From: Congzhengia sp045635085
Lineage (GTDB): Bacteria > Bacillota > Clostridia > UBA1381 > UBA9506
Assembly (NCBI GenBank): GCA_045635085.1
Contig: JAZRBM010000008.1
Location: 145,420-209,419, forward strand
Direction of reading: 5' to 3'
DNA length: 64,000 nucleotides
In this document: piece by piece, positions 17,325 through 25,758 of the stretch
How positions within the stretch are numbered: the first letter of the stretch is position 1
How the letters are laid out: each line of letters starts with the position of its first letter
Notes under the pieces: generated by a model
Database searches by the model: none
The model's input: only the letters and a program-made list of their open reading frames with translations
What the model was told of the DNA's origin: nothing
Translations under genes and position numbers: made by a program

Positions 17325-17365
17325 AAAAAGGCAATCATTTCATTTTTGAAGTGATTGCCTTTTTA
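17325..17365 (+). terminator. Terminator after pgsA
   Basis: AAAAAGGCAATCA pairs with TGATTGCCTTTTT around a 15-base loop, right after the pgsA stop. The A-run and T-run make it potentially bidirectional. Confidence 0.85.
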
Positions 17366-17382
17366 AATTTCATTAGTGCCTA

Positions 17383-17411
17383 TTGACACATTTGTGCATC
17401 CGTAGTATAAT
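17383..17411 (+). promoter_or_regulatory. Perfect consensus promoter of acn-icd
   Basis: TTGACA (17383-17388), 17 bases, TATAAT (17406-17411): both hexamers match the sigma-A consensus exactly. The leader to the acn start at 17446 is about 28 bases. Confidence 0.88.
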
Positions 17412-17445
17412 TACAATGATGAAAACAAGAAGGGAAGCGGATGTT

Positions 17446-19383
17446 ATGGGTTTAACTCTTGCGGAAAAAATTTTAAAAAGCCATATTATAGATGGCAAAT
17501 TTGAAAAAAATACTGAAATTGGAATCAAAATTGACCAAACACTAACACAAGACGCAACAGGAACAATGGCATATCTTGAGTTTGAGGCTATTGGTATTCC
17601 AAGAGTAAAGACAGAAAGGTCTGTTGCATATATAGACCATAACACACTGCAGTCAGGCTTTGAAAATGCAGATGATCATCGTTTTATCGGTTCGGTTGCA
17701 AAAAAACACGGGATTTATTTTTCACGTCCCGGCAACGGTATCTGCCACCAGGTACATCTGGAAAGATTTGGTGCTCCCGGTAAAACTTTGATTGGCTCTG
17801 ACAGCCATACACCAACAGGCGGCGGTATTGGTATGATTGCGATTGGTGCAGGCGGATTAGACGTTGCAGTTGCAATGGGCGGCGGAGCATATTATATCAC
17901 ATACCCCAATATTGTTAAGGTAAACTTAATAGGAAAGCTCGAGCCTTGGGCTGCTGCTAAAGACGTAATATTAGAAGTATTAAAAAGACTTACGGTTAAA
18001 GGTGGAGTTGGCAAGGTTATAGAATACTGCGGCGAAGGTGTAAAAACACTTTCTGTTCCGGAACGTGCAACTATTACTAATATGGGTGCAGAGCTTGGTG
18101 CTACTACCTCGATTTTTCCGTCAGATGATGTGACGCTTGAATTTTTAAAAGCACAGGGAAGAGCTGATGTTTGGAAAGAGTTGTCGGCAGATGATGATGC
18201 AGTTTATGATGAAGAGATAACAATCGATTTATCAAAAATCGAGCCTGCGGCAGCTTGTCCTCATTCTCCTGACAATATAAAATCAATTAAAGAAATAGGA
18301 GCTATGAAAATCGACCAGGTATGCATTGGTTCTTGCACAAACAGCTCATACCAGGACATGATGAAAGTGGCACATATCTTAAAGGGCAAGACCATACATC
18401 CTGATGTATCATTATCTATTGCTCCGGGGTCAAAGCAGGTTTTAGGTATGCTTGCTGAAAACGGAGCGCTGTATGATATGATAGATGCGGGCGCAAGAAT
18501 TTTAGAGAGTGCCTGTGGCCCTTGTATCGGTATGGGACAGTCTCCTAATTCAGGTGGTATATCACTTCGTACATTTAACAGAAACTTTGAGGGTCGTTCA
18601 GGTACAAAGGACGGTCAGGTTTATCTTGTTTCCCCTGAAACAGCGGCTATTTCAGCAATTACAGGCGTTTTAACAGACCCCAGAACAATAGGCGAAATGC
18701 CTGAAATTTTAATGCCTGAGCAGTTTAAAATTAATGATAATATGATAGAGCCTCCTGTTGATGAAAATGACATGGACAGTGTTGAAATTTTGCGTGGCCC
18801 TAACATTAAACCTTATCCTAAAACCGAACCGTTATCCGATAAAATCGAATGTCAGTGTTCATTAAAAGTGGGAGATAATATAACAACAGACCATATTATG
18901 CCTGCAGGAGCAAAAATCCTGCCACTTCGCTCAAATATACCGAAAATTTCAGAGCATTGCTTTGCAGTATGCGATGAAGAATTTCCAAAAAGAGCCCTGT
19001 CTTTAGGCTCGAGCATTATTGTGGGTGGTTCAAACTACGGTCAGGGCTCATCAAGAGAGCATGCTGCCCTAGCACCACTTTATCTGGGCGTTAAGATTGT
19101 AATAACAAAGTCATTTGCAAGAATACATCGCTCAAACTTAATTAATGCAGGAATTCTGCCATTTACATTCTTAAACGAAGACGACTATGAAAAAATTTCT
19201 CAGGGCGATGAGCTTGTCTGTGATGGTTTGCTCGAATCGATTAAAAATGGCAAAAATATCATAGTTACAAATAAAACAACGAAAGAAAAAATAGAGTGCG
19301 TATGTGATTTATCAGAACGTGCTAAAGACATTATAATCGCGGGCGGACTTTTGGACTATACAAGAGTCAAGCTTTCAAAATAG
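17446..19383 (+). CDS. acnA: Aconitate hydratase
   Basis: A 645-residue aconitase that isomerises citrate and isocitrate through a 4Fe-4S cluster. Cluster cysteines are in GSCTNSS near residue 298 and in ACGPCIGMG near 356 and 359. DSHTPTGGGIGMIAIG lies in the N-terminal half. The C-terminal swivel domain has TTDHIMPAGAK and YGQGSSREHAALAP. It has the compact length of mitochondrial/Clostridial-type aconitases rather than the 900-residue AcnA. The ATG at 17446 follows AGGGAAG; upstream in-frame starts fall at the transcription start. icd follows after 9 bases. The gene symbol is by function only. Confidence 0.93.
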   Translation: MGLTLAEKILKSHIIDGKFEKNTEIGIKIDQTLTQDATGTMAYLEFEAIGIPRVKTERSVAYIDHNTLQSGFENADDHRFIGSVAKKHGIYFSRPGNGICHQVHLERFGAPGKTLIGSDSHTPTGGGIGMIAIGAGGLDVAVAMGGGAYYITYPNIVKVNLIGKLEPWAAAKDVILEVLKRLTVKGGVGKVIEYCGEGVKTLSVPERATITNMGAELGATTSIFPSDDVTLEFLKAQGRADVWKELSADDDAVYDEEITIDLSKIEPAAACPHSPDNIKSIKEIGAMKIDQVCIGSCTNSSYQDMMKVAHILKGKTIHPDVSLSIAPGSKQVLGMLAENGALYDMIDAGARILESACGPCIGMGQSPNSGGISLRTFNRNFEGRSGTKDGQVYLVSPETAAISAITGVLTDPRTIGEMPEILMPEQFKINDNMIEPPVDENDMDSVEILRGPNIKPYPKTEPLSDKIECQCSLKVGDNITTDHIMPAGAKILPLRSNIPKISEHCFAVCDEEFPKRALSLGSSIIVGGSNYGQGSSREHAALAPLYLGVKIVITKSFARIHRSNLINAGILPFTFLNEDDYEKISQGDELVCDGLLESIKNGKNIIVTNKTTKEKIECVCDLSERAKDIIIAGGLLDYTRVKLSK

Positions 19384-19392
19384 GAGGACATT

Positions 19393-20604
19393 ATGGCAAA
19401 AATACAAATGAAAACACCCCTGGTTGAGATGGATGGGGACGAGATGACCAGAATCATCTGGAAAATGATTAAGGATATATTGCTTATTCCTTATATTGAT
19501 TTAAAAACAGAGTACTACGATTTAGGTCTTGAATACAGAAACAAAACGAATGACAAAGTAACCATAGATTCTGCTGAAGCTACTAAAAAATATGGTGTTG
19601 CAGTTAAATGTGCTACAATAACACCTAATGCTGCAAGAATGCCTGAATACAACTTAAAGGAAATGTGGAAATCTCCTAATGGCACGATAAGAGCAATTTT
19701 AGACGGTACAGTTTTCAGAACACCGATTATTGTAAAAGGAATAACACCCTACATTCCTACATGGACAAAGCCAATTACTATTGCCCGTCATGCGTACGGT
19801 GATGTGTATAAAAACACAGAAATGCGCATAGATAAAGGCTCAAAGTGCGAACTGGTCGCAACGGATAAAGACGGCAATGAAACAAGACAGGAAATTTTTG
19901 ATTTTAGTAATACCTCTGGTGTTATTCAGGGTATGCACAACACAGATAAGTCAATAGAGAGCTTTGCAAGAAGCTGTTTTAATTATGCACTTGATATGAA
20001 GCAGGATATCTGGTTTGCAACAAAGGATACAATATCTAAAAAATATGACCACAGATTTAAAGATATCTTTGCTGAAATTTTTGAGGCAGAATATAAGAAA
20101 AAGTTTGATGATGCAGGTATTGAATATTTCTATACATTAATAGACGATGCTGTAGCAAGAGTTATTCGTTCTGAGGGCGGATACATCTGGGCTTGTAAAA
20201 ATTATGATGGCGATGTTATGAGCGATATGGTAGCAACGGCTTATGGCAGTCTTGCTATGATGACATCAGTTTTAGTTTCTCCCGATGGGGTTTATGAGTA
20301 CGAGGCTGCTCACGGAACAGTACAGCGTCACTACTACAAGCATTTAGCGGGCGAGGAAACATCTACAAATAGTGTGGCAACATTATTTGCATGGACAGGG
20401 GCACTTAGAAAACGCGGTGAGTTAGATGGTACTCCCAAGCTTTGTGACTTTGCCGAAAAGCTTGAAAAAGCCACAATCAAAACAATTGAAGACGGCGTTA
20501 TGACGGGCGATTTGTACTTGTTGTCAAAGCTTGTGGATAAGCGAAAGGTAAACACAGAAGAGTTTTTACTCGAGGTAAATGAAAGATTAAAGTCAATGCT
20601 ATAA
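19393..20604 (+). CDS. icd: NADP-dependent isocitrate dehydrogenase (eukaryotic-type)
   Basis: A 403-residue enzyme converting isocitrate to 2-oxoglutarate. It belongs to the homodimeric type II NADP-IDH group found in mitochondria and some bacteria: MDGDEMTRIIWKMIKD at the N-terminus, CATITPNAARM, SPNGTIRAILDGTVFR for substrate binding, and AHGTVQRHYYKH for the cofactor. It differs from the E. coli-type enzyme in length and motifs. GGAGG lies 8 bases upstream of the ATG. With acn it makes 2-oxoglutarate for glutamate synthesis; no citrate synthase is in the window. Confidence 0.95.
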   Translation: MAKIQMKTPLVEMDGDEMTRIIWKMIKDILLIPYIDLKTEYYDLGLEYRNKTNDKVTIDSAEATKKYGVAVKCATITPNAARMPEYNLKEMWKSPNGTIRAILDGTVFRTPIIVKGITPYIPTWTKPITIARHAYGDVYKNTEMRIDKGSKCELVATDKDGNETRQEIFDFSNTSGVIQGMHNTDKSIESFARSCFNYALDMKQDIWFATKDTISKKYDHRFKDIFAEIFEAEYKKKFDDAGIEYFYTLIDDAVARVIRSEGGYIWACKNYDGDVMSDMVATAYGSLAMMTSVLVSPDGVYEYEAAHGTVQRHYYKHLAGEETSTNSVATLFAWTGALRKRGELDGTPKLCDFAEKLEKATIKTIEDGVMTGDLYLLSKLVDKRKVNTEEFLLEVNERLKSML

Positions 20605-20610
20605 AGTAGC

Positions 20611-20651
20611 CAAAAACAGTTTGTTGCATATAATGCAATGAACTGTTTTTG
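20611..20651 (+). terminator. Terminator after icd
   Basis: CAAAAACAGTT (20611-20621) pairs with AACTGTTTTTG (20641-20651); the loop contains a second small palindrome (TTGCATATAATGCAA). Confidence 0.8.
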
Positions 20652-20666
20652 TTTTGGGGTGTTTAT

Positions 20667-21371
20667 ATGCGGCTGGGTACAAAAAGGATAATACTAGCGC
20701 CAAAAAAAGCAAAAAAGCGCGCGAAGCTCTGTTTGGTTTTTGGGCTCTTTATCATAGTGATGAGTTTTTGCACCTATTACATATTTTGCATTTTGCGACC
20801 GTCTGTTGTGAGTATGGCAAAAGCCAAAGCAAAAGAGATTGGTGTTATGACAATAAACAGAGTAGTGGCAGAAAAACTTGGTGAAGAAAAGGTAGATATT
20901 GAAAAGCTTTTAGATTATACGTATGACGGAGATGGAAAAATTGCATCCTTGAGCAGTAATGTATCGTTTGCAAGTAAGCTAAAGTCAGAGCTTGCACTGG
21001 ATGTGACAAATGCAATCAGCAGCATATCAAAAAGTGAAATTGGCATCACTATGGGAACGCTTTCAGGCATCGATATTTTATACGGGACAGGTCCGCTTAT
21101 ACCTGTTGAAATAAAGCCTTATGGATATGCTGATGCCGATATCAAAACGAAATTTCACGAAGAGGGAATAAACCAGACAGCTTTTGAAATTGTAGCAGAA
21201 GTTAGTGCAGACGTCTTCGTTTTAATGCCAAGCATCAGAAAAAGTCAAAAAATTACAACAACAGTGCCTATAATTTCTGCTGTTATCGTGGGTGATGTTC
21301 CGCAAAGCTATACAAATGTCGACAGAGATGGTTACGAGTATGAAGATGATGTATTGCAGCTGGCAGAATAA
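20667..21371 (+). CDS. yunB: Sporulation protein YunB
   Basis: A 234-residue protein with a basic N-terminus, one membrane segment (about residues 22-46, CLVFGLFIIVMSFCTYYIFC) and a long extracytoplasmic domain. The pattern of the mature part (EIGVMTINRVVAEKL, LALDVTNAISS, IGITMGTLSGIDILYGTGPLIPVEI) matches the YunB family of sporulation proteins, made in the mother cell in Bacillus. ATG 20667 has GGGGTG 5 bases upstream. It begins just after the icd terminator, and no clear sigma-A promoter is seen, which would suit a sporulation sigma factor. Biochemical role unknown. Confidence 0.85.
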   Translation: MRLGTKRIILAPKKAKKRAKLCLVFGLFIIVMSFCTYYIFCILRPSVVSMAKAKAKEIGVMTINRVVAEKLGEEKVDIEKLLDYTYDGDGKIASLSSNVSFASKLKSELALDVTNAISSISKSEIGITMGTLSGIDILYGTGPLIPVEIKPYGYADADIKTKFHEEGINQTAFEIVAEVSADVFVLMPSIRKSQKITTTVPIISAVIVGDVPQSYTNVDRDGYEYEDDVLQLAE

Positions 21372-21385
21372 AATAAAAAAACATA

Positions 21386-21414
21386 TTGACAAACGATAAT
21401 TATTATGTTAAAAT
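21386..21414 (+). promoter_or_regulatory. Promoter of feoA with a Fur-like sequence in the spacer
   Basis: TTGACA (21386-21391), 17-base spacer, TAAAAT (21409-21414). The spacer holds GATAATTATTAT (21395-21406), which resembles the core of a Fur box. The DtxR-like palindromes just downstream are better supported as operators. Confidence 0.7.
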
Positions 21415-21423
21415 TAACCACAG

Positions 21424-21437
21424 TTAGTCAAGACTAA
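21424..21437. promoter_or_regulatory. DtxR/IdeR-like operator 1
   Basis: TTAGTCAAGACTAA is a perfect palindrome with 6-base arms and a 2-base centre. It lies at the predicted transcription start of feoA, where a bound repressor would block initiation. The TTAG...CTAA outer bases match the DtxR-family operator layout. Confidence 0.65.
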
Positions 21438-21456
21438 TTTTTTTATTGATAAAGAG

Positions 21457-21470
21457 TTAGTCTTGTCTAA
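21457..21470. promoter_or_regulatory. DtxR/IdeR-like operator 2
   Basis: TTAGTCTTGTCTAA, a near-palindrome with one mismatched pair, sits 20 bases after operator 1. The flank reads AGTTAG on the left and CTAATTAG on the right. It has the same sequence family as sites 1 and 3. Confidence 0.6.
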
Positions 21471-21504
21471 TTAGATAAAATAAAGTCAGAATAAGGTGAT
21501 ATAT

Positions 21505-21720
21505 ATGAATTTAAGTGAAGCAGAAATAGGAAAAGAATATATTGTTCGCCGAATTGAAACTGACGACAGTGAGTTAGATGCGTTTTTGTTTTCGCTGGGC
21601 TGCTATACTGGTGAGCCGATTACAGTTGTTTTGCGGCAGAGAAGCGGTTGCGTAGTTTCCATCAAAGACGGCAGATATAATATTGACAATCAGCTTGCAG
21701 AAGCTATAATTATCTGCTAA
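21505..21720 (+). CDS. feoA: Ferrous iron transport protein A
   Basis: A 71-residue SH3-like FeoA protein (LSEAEIGKEYIVRRI, then LFSLGCYTGEPITVV and SIKDGRYNIDNQLAEAI). FeoA is a small cytoplasmic partner needed for FeoB activity. The ATG at 21505 is chosen for AAGGTGA at 21493-21499; an in-frame GTG at 21496 lies inside that RBS. It is preceded by a promoter with two DtxR-like palindromes, and feoB follows after 99 bases with a third palindrome between them. Confidence 0.9.
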   Translation: MNLSEAEIGKEYIVRRIETDDSELDAFLFSLGCYTGEPITVVLRQRSGCVVSIKDGRYNIDNQLAEAIIIC

Positions 21721-21770
21721 AAAAAGCAAAAGCGGAAATAACTTTTACTTTTTGCCACTTAGTTAGTCTA

Positions 21771-21788
21771 AACTAACTGCGACAATAA
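21771..21788. promoter_or_regulatory. DtxR/IdeR-like operator 3, before feoB
   Basis: AGTTAGTCTAAACTAACT has perfect 7-base arms around CTAA and is the best palindrome of the three. It is 32 bases before the feoB ATG, suggesting feoB also has its own iron-regulated transcription start, although no convincing -35/-10 pair is seen. Confidence 0.65.
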
Positions 21789-21819
21789 ATAAATTTACAT
21801 AAACATTGGAGGAACTAAA

Positions 21820-23838
21820 ATGAGAATTGCACTTGCGGGAAATCCCAACAGCGGCAAAACGACGATGTACAATGCTCTGACCGGAAAAAATGAAAAAGTC
21901 GGTAACTGGGCGGGTGTAACTGTTGAGAAAAAAGAACACCCGATTAAAAAAAGCCTCTGCAGCAATGATGAAAACCTGATAGCTGTAGACCTGCCGGGCG
22001 CATATTCAATGTCGCCTTTTACATCGGAAGAAAGCATTACAAGCTCGTATGTCAAAAATGAAAGCCTCGATGTGATAATCAACATAGTTGATGCTACAAA
22101 TTTAAGCAGAAGCCTATTTTTTACAACACAGCTTTTAGAGCTTGGAATTCCGGTTGTTGTTGCTTTAAATAAAACTGATATTAATGAAAAAAAGGAAACA
22201 AAAATTGATACAGAAAAGTTATCTGAAAAATTAGGCTGCCCCGTTGTTATGACAATTTCTACAACTGCAGACGGCGTAAAAGAGGTTGTTGATGCGGCGG
22301 TTTCTTTAAAGGGAAAGACACAAAGTGCTCCTTATCTTCAGGGTGATGTCGATTTAACTGATAAAAAGGCTATAGAAGCTGCAGACAGAAAGCGTTTTAC
22401 ATTTGTAAATGGTGTTGTTTCTTTGGTAGAAACACGAAAAGTTTTTACAAAGGACAAAAATTATCAGGATAAAATTGATGCTGTTCTTACGAATAAATGG
22501 CTCGGAATTCCGATATTTGCAGTGGTAATGTATGCAGTGTTCTGGATTTCACAGGCAGGTCCCGGCGTGTGGATTGCGGACTGGCTGGTAGCTATTTTAG
22601 AAATCGGCCAGGAGTTTATTGGCGGATTGTTCACGGAAGCAAACCCTCTGCTTAGTGCATTGCTCGTTGATGGTGTTATTGGCGGTGTTATCGCAGTTAT
22701 TGGCTTTTTGCCTTTAGTAATGGTAATGTACTTCCTTATAGCGTTGCTTGAAGACTGCGGATATATGGCACGTGTTTCTGTTGTTTTAGACCCGATATTT
22801 AAAAAAGTTGGTCTTTCAGGTAAATCGGTTATTCCGTTTGTAATTGGTACAGGTTGTGCCATTCCCGGTGTTATGGCGTGTCGTACCATAAGGAATGAAC
22901 GCGAAAGGCGTGCAACAGCTATGCTTGCGCCATTTATGCCGTGTGGTGCAAAGCTCCCTGTTATTGCGCTTTTTGCAGGTGTGTTCTTTAAGGATGCTTC
23001 CTGGGTAGGTACATTTATGTATTTTGCAGGTATTGTTATCATATTCTTCGGTGCGTTGCTTGTTAATAAAATCACAGGACATAAATCAAGAAAATCTTTC
23101 TTTATCATTGAACTTCCTGAATATAAGCTTCCGAGCCTGTGGCGTGCGTTTGGTGCTATGTGTTCAAGAGGTAAGGCATACATAGTAAAGGCGGCAACAA
23201 TTATTCTTCTTTGTAACACAGCGGTACAGATTATGCAGACCTTTGACTGGAATTTTAAGGTGATAGAAGAAGGTATGGAAAGCACATCTATTCTAGCCTC
23301 AATTGCAAATCCCTTTGCGTATGTTCTGATACCTGTTATTGGTTATTTTAGCTGGCAGTTGGCTGCAGCTGCTGTCACAGGTTTTATTGCAAAGGAAAAT
23401 GTTGTCGGTACACTCGCGGTTTGCTTTGGTATTTCTAATTTGATTAATCCTGAGGAGCTTGTGATTGTCGAGGGTGCAGCAACATCTGATATTGCCCTTG
23501 CTTTCGGTGGTGGAAGCATTGCGATGCCTGCAGTAGCGGCACTTGCGTACTTGATATTTAACTTATTTACACCGCCGTGCTTTGCGGCAATCGGTGCTAT
23601 GAACTCAGAAATGAAAAGTGCAAAATGGCTCTGGGGTGGTATAGCACTACAGCTTTCAGTAGGCTTTACAGCAGGGTATTTGGTATACCAGATAGGCACA
23701 CTTATTACAACAGGCAAAGTTGGTACAGGATTTGTTGCTGGACTTGTTGTGATAATTTTAATTGCCTTGGTCTTAACATATTTATGCGTAAGAGCAGACA
23801 AAAAAGAGTACATTATTGGTAAATCGATAAACAGATAA
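21820..23838 (+). CDS. feoB: Ferrous iron transporter FeoB
   Basis: A 672-residue inner-membrane Fe(II) transporter. The N-terminal G domain shows G1 GNPNSGKTTMYNALTG (residues 7-22), the FeoB-specific GNWAGVTVEKKE (G2), DLPGAYSMSPFTSEE (G3) and NKTD (G4). A membrane domain with about ten hydrophobic segments starts near 225 and contains the Gate motifs GTGCAIPGVMACRTI and PFMPCGAKLPVI with their cysteines. GGAGG is 8 bases upstream. The gene lies between feoA and a short Cys-rich membrane protein, the usual Clostridial feo layout. Confidence 0.96.
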   Translation: MRIALAGNPNSGKTTMYNALTGKNEKVGNWAGVTVEKKEHPIKKSLCSNDENLIAVDLPGAYSMSPFTSEESITSSYVKNESLDVIINIVDATNLSRSLFFTTQLLELGIPVVVALNKTDINEKKETKIDTEKLSEKLGCPVVMTISTTADGVKEVVDAAVSLKGKTQSAPYLQGDVDLTDKKAIEAADRKRFTFVNGVVSLVETRKVFTKDKNYQDKIDAVLTNKWLGIPIFAVVMYAVFWISQAGPGVWIADWLVAILEIGQEFIGGLFTEANPLLSALLVDGVIGGVIAVIGFLPLVMVMYFLIALLEDCGYMARVSVVLDPIFKKVGLSGKSVIPFVIGTGCAIPGVMACRTIRNERERRATAMLAPFMPCGAKLPVIALFAGVFFKDASWVGTFMYFAGIVIIFFGALLVNKITGHKSRKSFFIIELPEYKLPSLWRAFGAMCSRGKAYIVKAATIILLCNTAVQIMQTFDWNFKVIEEGMESTSILASIANPFAYVLIPVIGYFSWQLAAAAVTGFIAKENVVGTLAVCFGISNLINPEELVIVEGAATSDIALAFGGGSIAMPAVAALAYLIFNLFTPPCFAAIGAMNSEMKSAKWLWGGIALQLSVGFTAGYLVYQIGTLITTGKVGTGFVAGLVVIILIALVLTYLCVRADKKEYIIGKSINR

Positions 23839-23851
23839 GAGGAGTATGATT

Positions 23852-24013
23852 ATGGATAATATTTTAATTGTAGTTTCAATTGTTCTGATTATAGGTCTTG
23901 CAGGATTCTATGTGTATAAATCAAAGAAAAGTGGCAGCAACTGTATTGGATGTCCTGATGGATGTTCGTGTGGCAGACATGGTGACGGCTGTCATCACGA
24001 TGAGGATAAATAA
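23852..24013 (+). CDS. FeoB-associated Cys-rich membrane protein
   Basis: A 53-residue protein: one N-terminal membrane helix (ILIVVSIVLIIGLAGFYVY) then a short tail with CIGCPDGCSCG and a His/Cys end (GDGCHHDEDK). This is the layout of the small FeoB-associated Cys-rich proteins that often end Firmicute feo operons, possibly a metal chaperone or accessory; their role is not established. AAGAGGAG lies 7 bases before the chosen ATG; in-frame ATG 23846 is too close to the RBS. It starts 13 bases after feoB. Confidence 0.85.
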   Translation: MDNILIVVSIVLIIGLAGFYVYKSKKSGSNCIGCPDGCSCGRHGDGCHHDEDK

Positions 24014-24014
24014 A

Positions 24015-24270
24015 GGGGCTGTAGCAAAATGCACAGATCACACAAGGCAAAAAAGATATAAAAAGTCCTTGAAGATTATCACTAAATCAAAAATGTAATA
24101 AAGTTTAATGAAGAGATTCACCAAAAAGTGAATCTCTTTTATTTTATTGCCTTGTGTTTCGGACAAACTTCGCCACTCAGCGTGCTCCAGCACGCTTTCG
24201 GGTAACCGAAATCAAGGAGCATCTTGCTTTCGCTCAGTTTGTCCAATCTGTGCTATTTTCCGTCCGCCCC
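24015..24270. repeat. 256-base nested inverted-repeat element (MITE-like)
   Basis: The ends are imperfect inverted repeats of about 24 bases: GGGGCTGTAGCAAAATGCAC at the left, and on the other strand GGGGCGGACGGAAAATAGCA at the right, both continuing CAGAT. Inside lie further nested pairs: CACAAGGCAA (24042-24050 region) with TTGCCTTGTG (near 24148); GGACAAACT (near 24163) with AGTTTGTCC (24236-24244); and small hairpins GCGTGCT/AGCACGC and TTTCGG/CCGAAA. A transcription terminator for feo is embedded. It has no ORF of note. Whether it is a mobile MITE or a structured 3' region cannot be told from one copy. Confidence 0.5.
24111..24141 (+). terminator. Terminator of the feo operon
   Basis: AAGAGATTCAC (24111-24121) and GTGAATCTCTT (24128-24138) form an 11-bp stem with a CAAAAA loop, followed by a T-rich run. 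It is about 100 bases after the last feo gene. Confidence 0.8.
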
Positions 24271-24273
24271 AAA

Positions 24274-24315
24274 AAGAGGCTGTAGCAAAATGATTTCATT
24301 TTGCTACAGCCTCTT
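24274..24315 (-). terminator. Terminator of asnS
   Basis: A 20-bp perfect stem (24274-24293 with 24296-24315) around a 2-base loop. On the minus strand it is followed by five T, so it terminates the asnS operon. Its GGCTGTAGCAAAAT arm also occurs at the left end of the adjacent inverted-repeat element. Confidence 0.85.
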
Positions 24316-24340
24316 AATTTTATAATATATTATTTAAATT

Positions 24341-25729
24341 TTAAAAATCTGCATTTCCTACAGTTCTTGGGAAAGGCAATACGTCACGGATATTTGACAT
24401 ACCAGTAAGATACATAATAGCTCTTTCAAATCCAAGTCCAAAACCTGCATGGTGCGTACCGCCGTATTTTCTGAGGTCTAAGTACCACCAGTAGTCTTTT
24501 TCGTCAAGTCCTAGCTCTTTCATACGTGCAGCAAGTACATCCATACGCTCTTCTCTCTGGCTGCCGCCGATGATTTCGCCGATGCCAGGAACAAGGCAGT
24601 CCATAGCAGCCACGGTTTTTCCGTCATCATTCAATCTCATATAAAATGCCTTTATTTCCTTGGGATAATCTGTAACGAATACGGGTTTTTTGAATACCTC
24701 TTCTGTTAAATAGCGCTCGTGTTCTGTCTGAAGATCGCTGCCCCATTCAACGGGATAGTCAAAATTATCATTGTTTTTCTTTAAAATTTCAATGGCTTCT
24801 GTGTATGTTACCCTGCCGAAGTCAGAGCTTGCAACAAATTTTAAACGCTCAATTAACCCTTTATCAACAAAATTGTTCAAAAATTCCATTTCTTCAGGAG
24901 CGTTTTCTAAAACATAATTAATAACGAATTTGAGCATATCTTCAGCAAGCTCCATATCGTCAGAAAGGTCAGCAAATGCAATTTCCGGTTCTATCATCCA
25001 GAATTCTGCTGCGTGACGTGTTGTATTTGAATTTTCTGCTCTGAAGGTAGGTCCAAAGGTATACACATTTCTAAAAGCCATAGCGTATGTTTCGGCGTTT
25101 AACTGTCCGCTTACAGTAAGGTTTGCGCTCTTGCCGAAAAAGTCCTGAGAAAAATCAATGCTGCCATCCGATACAGGGATGTTTTCAAGGTCTAAAGTTG
25201 TGACCTTGAACATTTCGCCTGCGCCCTCACAGTCGCTTGCTGTGATTAGCGGAGTATGGGTATATACAAAATCTCTTTCGTTAAAGAATTTGTGAATAGC
25301 ATAAGCTGCCAGGCTTCTTATCCTGAATACTGCAGAATATGTGTTTGTTCTTGGACGAAGGTGTGCTATTGTTCTTAAAAACTCAAACGAGTGTCTTTTT
25401 TTCTGCAAAGGATATTCGGGTGTTGATGCACCCTCTATATCGATTGACTGTGCTTTGATTTCAAAGGGCTGTTTAGCATCGGGCGTTAAAACAAGTTTGC
25501 CTGTGATGTTTAACGCAGCACCTACGTTTTGCGATGCAATTTCTTTATAATTTTCTAATAGTTCGCTTTCTGCAACAACCTGAATATTTTTAAAGAAGGT
25601 ACCATCATTGATTTCGATAAAACCAAAGGCGTTAGATGCTCTTATGGTTCTTATCCAACCTGAAATTTTTACCTCTTGTTCAGCATAGGTTTTTGTGTCT
25701 TTATAAATTTGTCTAACTGTTGTCTTCAC
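24341..25729 (-). CDS. asnS: Asparaginyl-tRNA synthetase
   Basis: A 462-residue class IIb aminoacyl-tRNA synthetase. The N-terminal OB-fold anticodon-binding domain (VKISGWIRTIRASNAFGFIEIND) is followed by the catalytic domain: motif 2 region FRAENSNTTRHAAEFWMIEPE and motif 3 GFGLGFERAIMYLTGM near the C-terminus. The RHAAEFWM form and length are typical of AsnRS rather than AspRS. The start is GTG 25729, with AGGAGG 7 bases upstream; the longer open frame overlaps asnA and is not used. Last gene of the aspS-asnA-asnS operon. Confidence 0.93.
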   Translation of the reverse strand: MKTTVRQIYKDTKTYAEQEVKISGWIRTIRASNAFGFIEINDGTFFKNIQVVAESELLENYKEIASQNVGAALNITGKLVLTPDAKQPFEIKAQSIDIEGASTPEYPLQKKRHSFEFLRTIAHLRPRTNTYSAVFRIRSLAAYAIHKFFNERDFVYTHTPLITASDCEGAGEMFKVTTLDLENIPVSDGSIDFSQDFFGKSANLTVSGQLNAETYAMAFRNVYTFGPTFRAENSNTTRHAAEFWMIEPEIAFADLSDDMELAEDMLKFVINYVLENAPEEMEFLNNFVDKGLIERLKFVASSDFGRVTYTEAIEILKKNNDNFDYPVEWGSDLQTEHERYLTEEVFKKPVFVTDYPKEIKAFYMRLNDDGKTVAAMDCLVPGIGEIIGGSQREERMDVLAARMKELGLDEKDYWWYLDLRKYGGTHHAGFGLGFERAIMYLTGMSNIRDVLPFPRTVGNADF

Positions 25730-25758
25730 TAATATTCCTCCTGTTTCTAGAAAGCTAT

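Noticed and set aside
22464..23285. 273-codon open frame antisense to feoB
   Set aside because: Shadow of the strongly conserved feoB membrane domain; no RBS and no recognisable protein.
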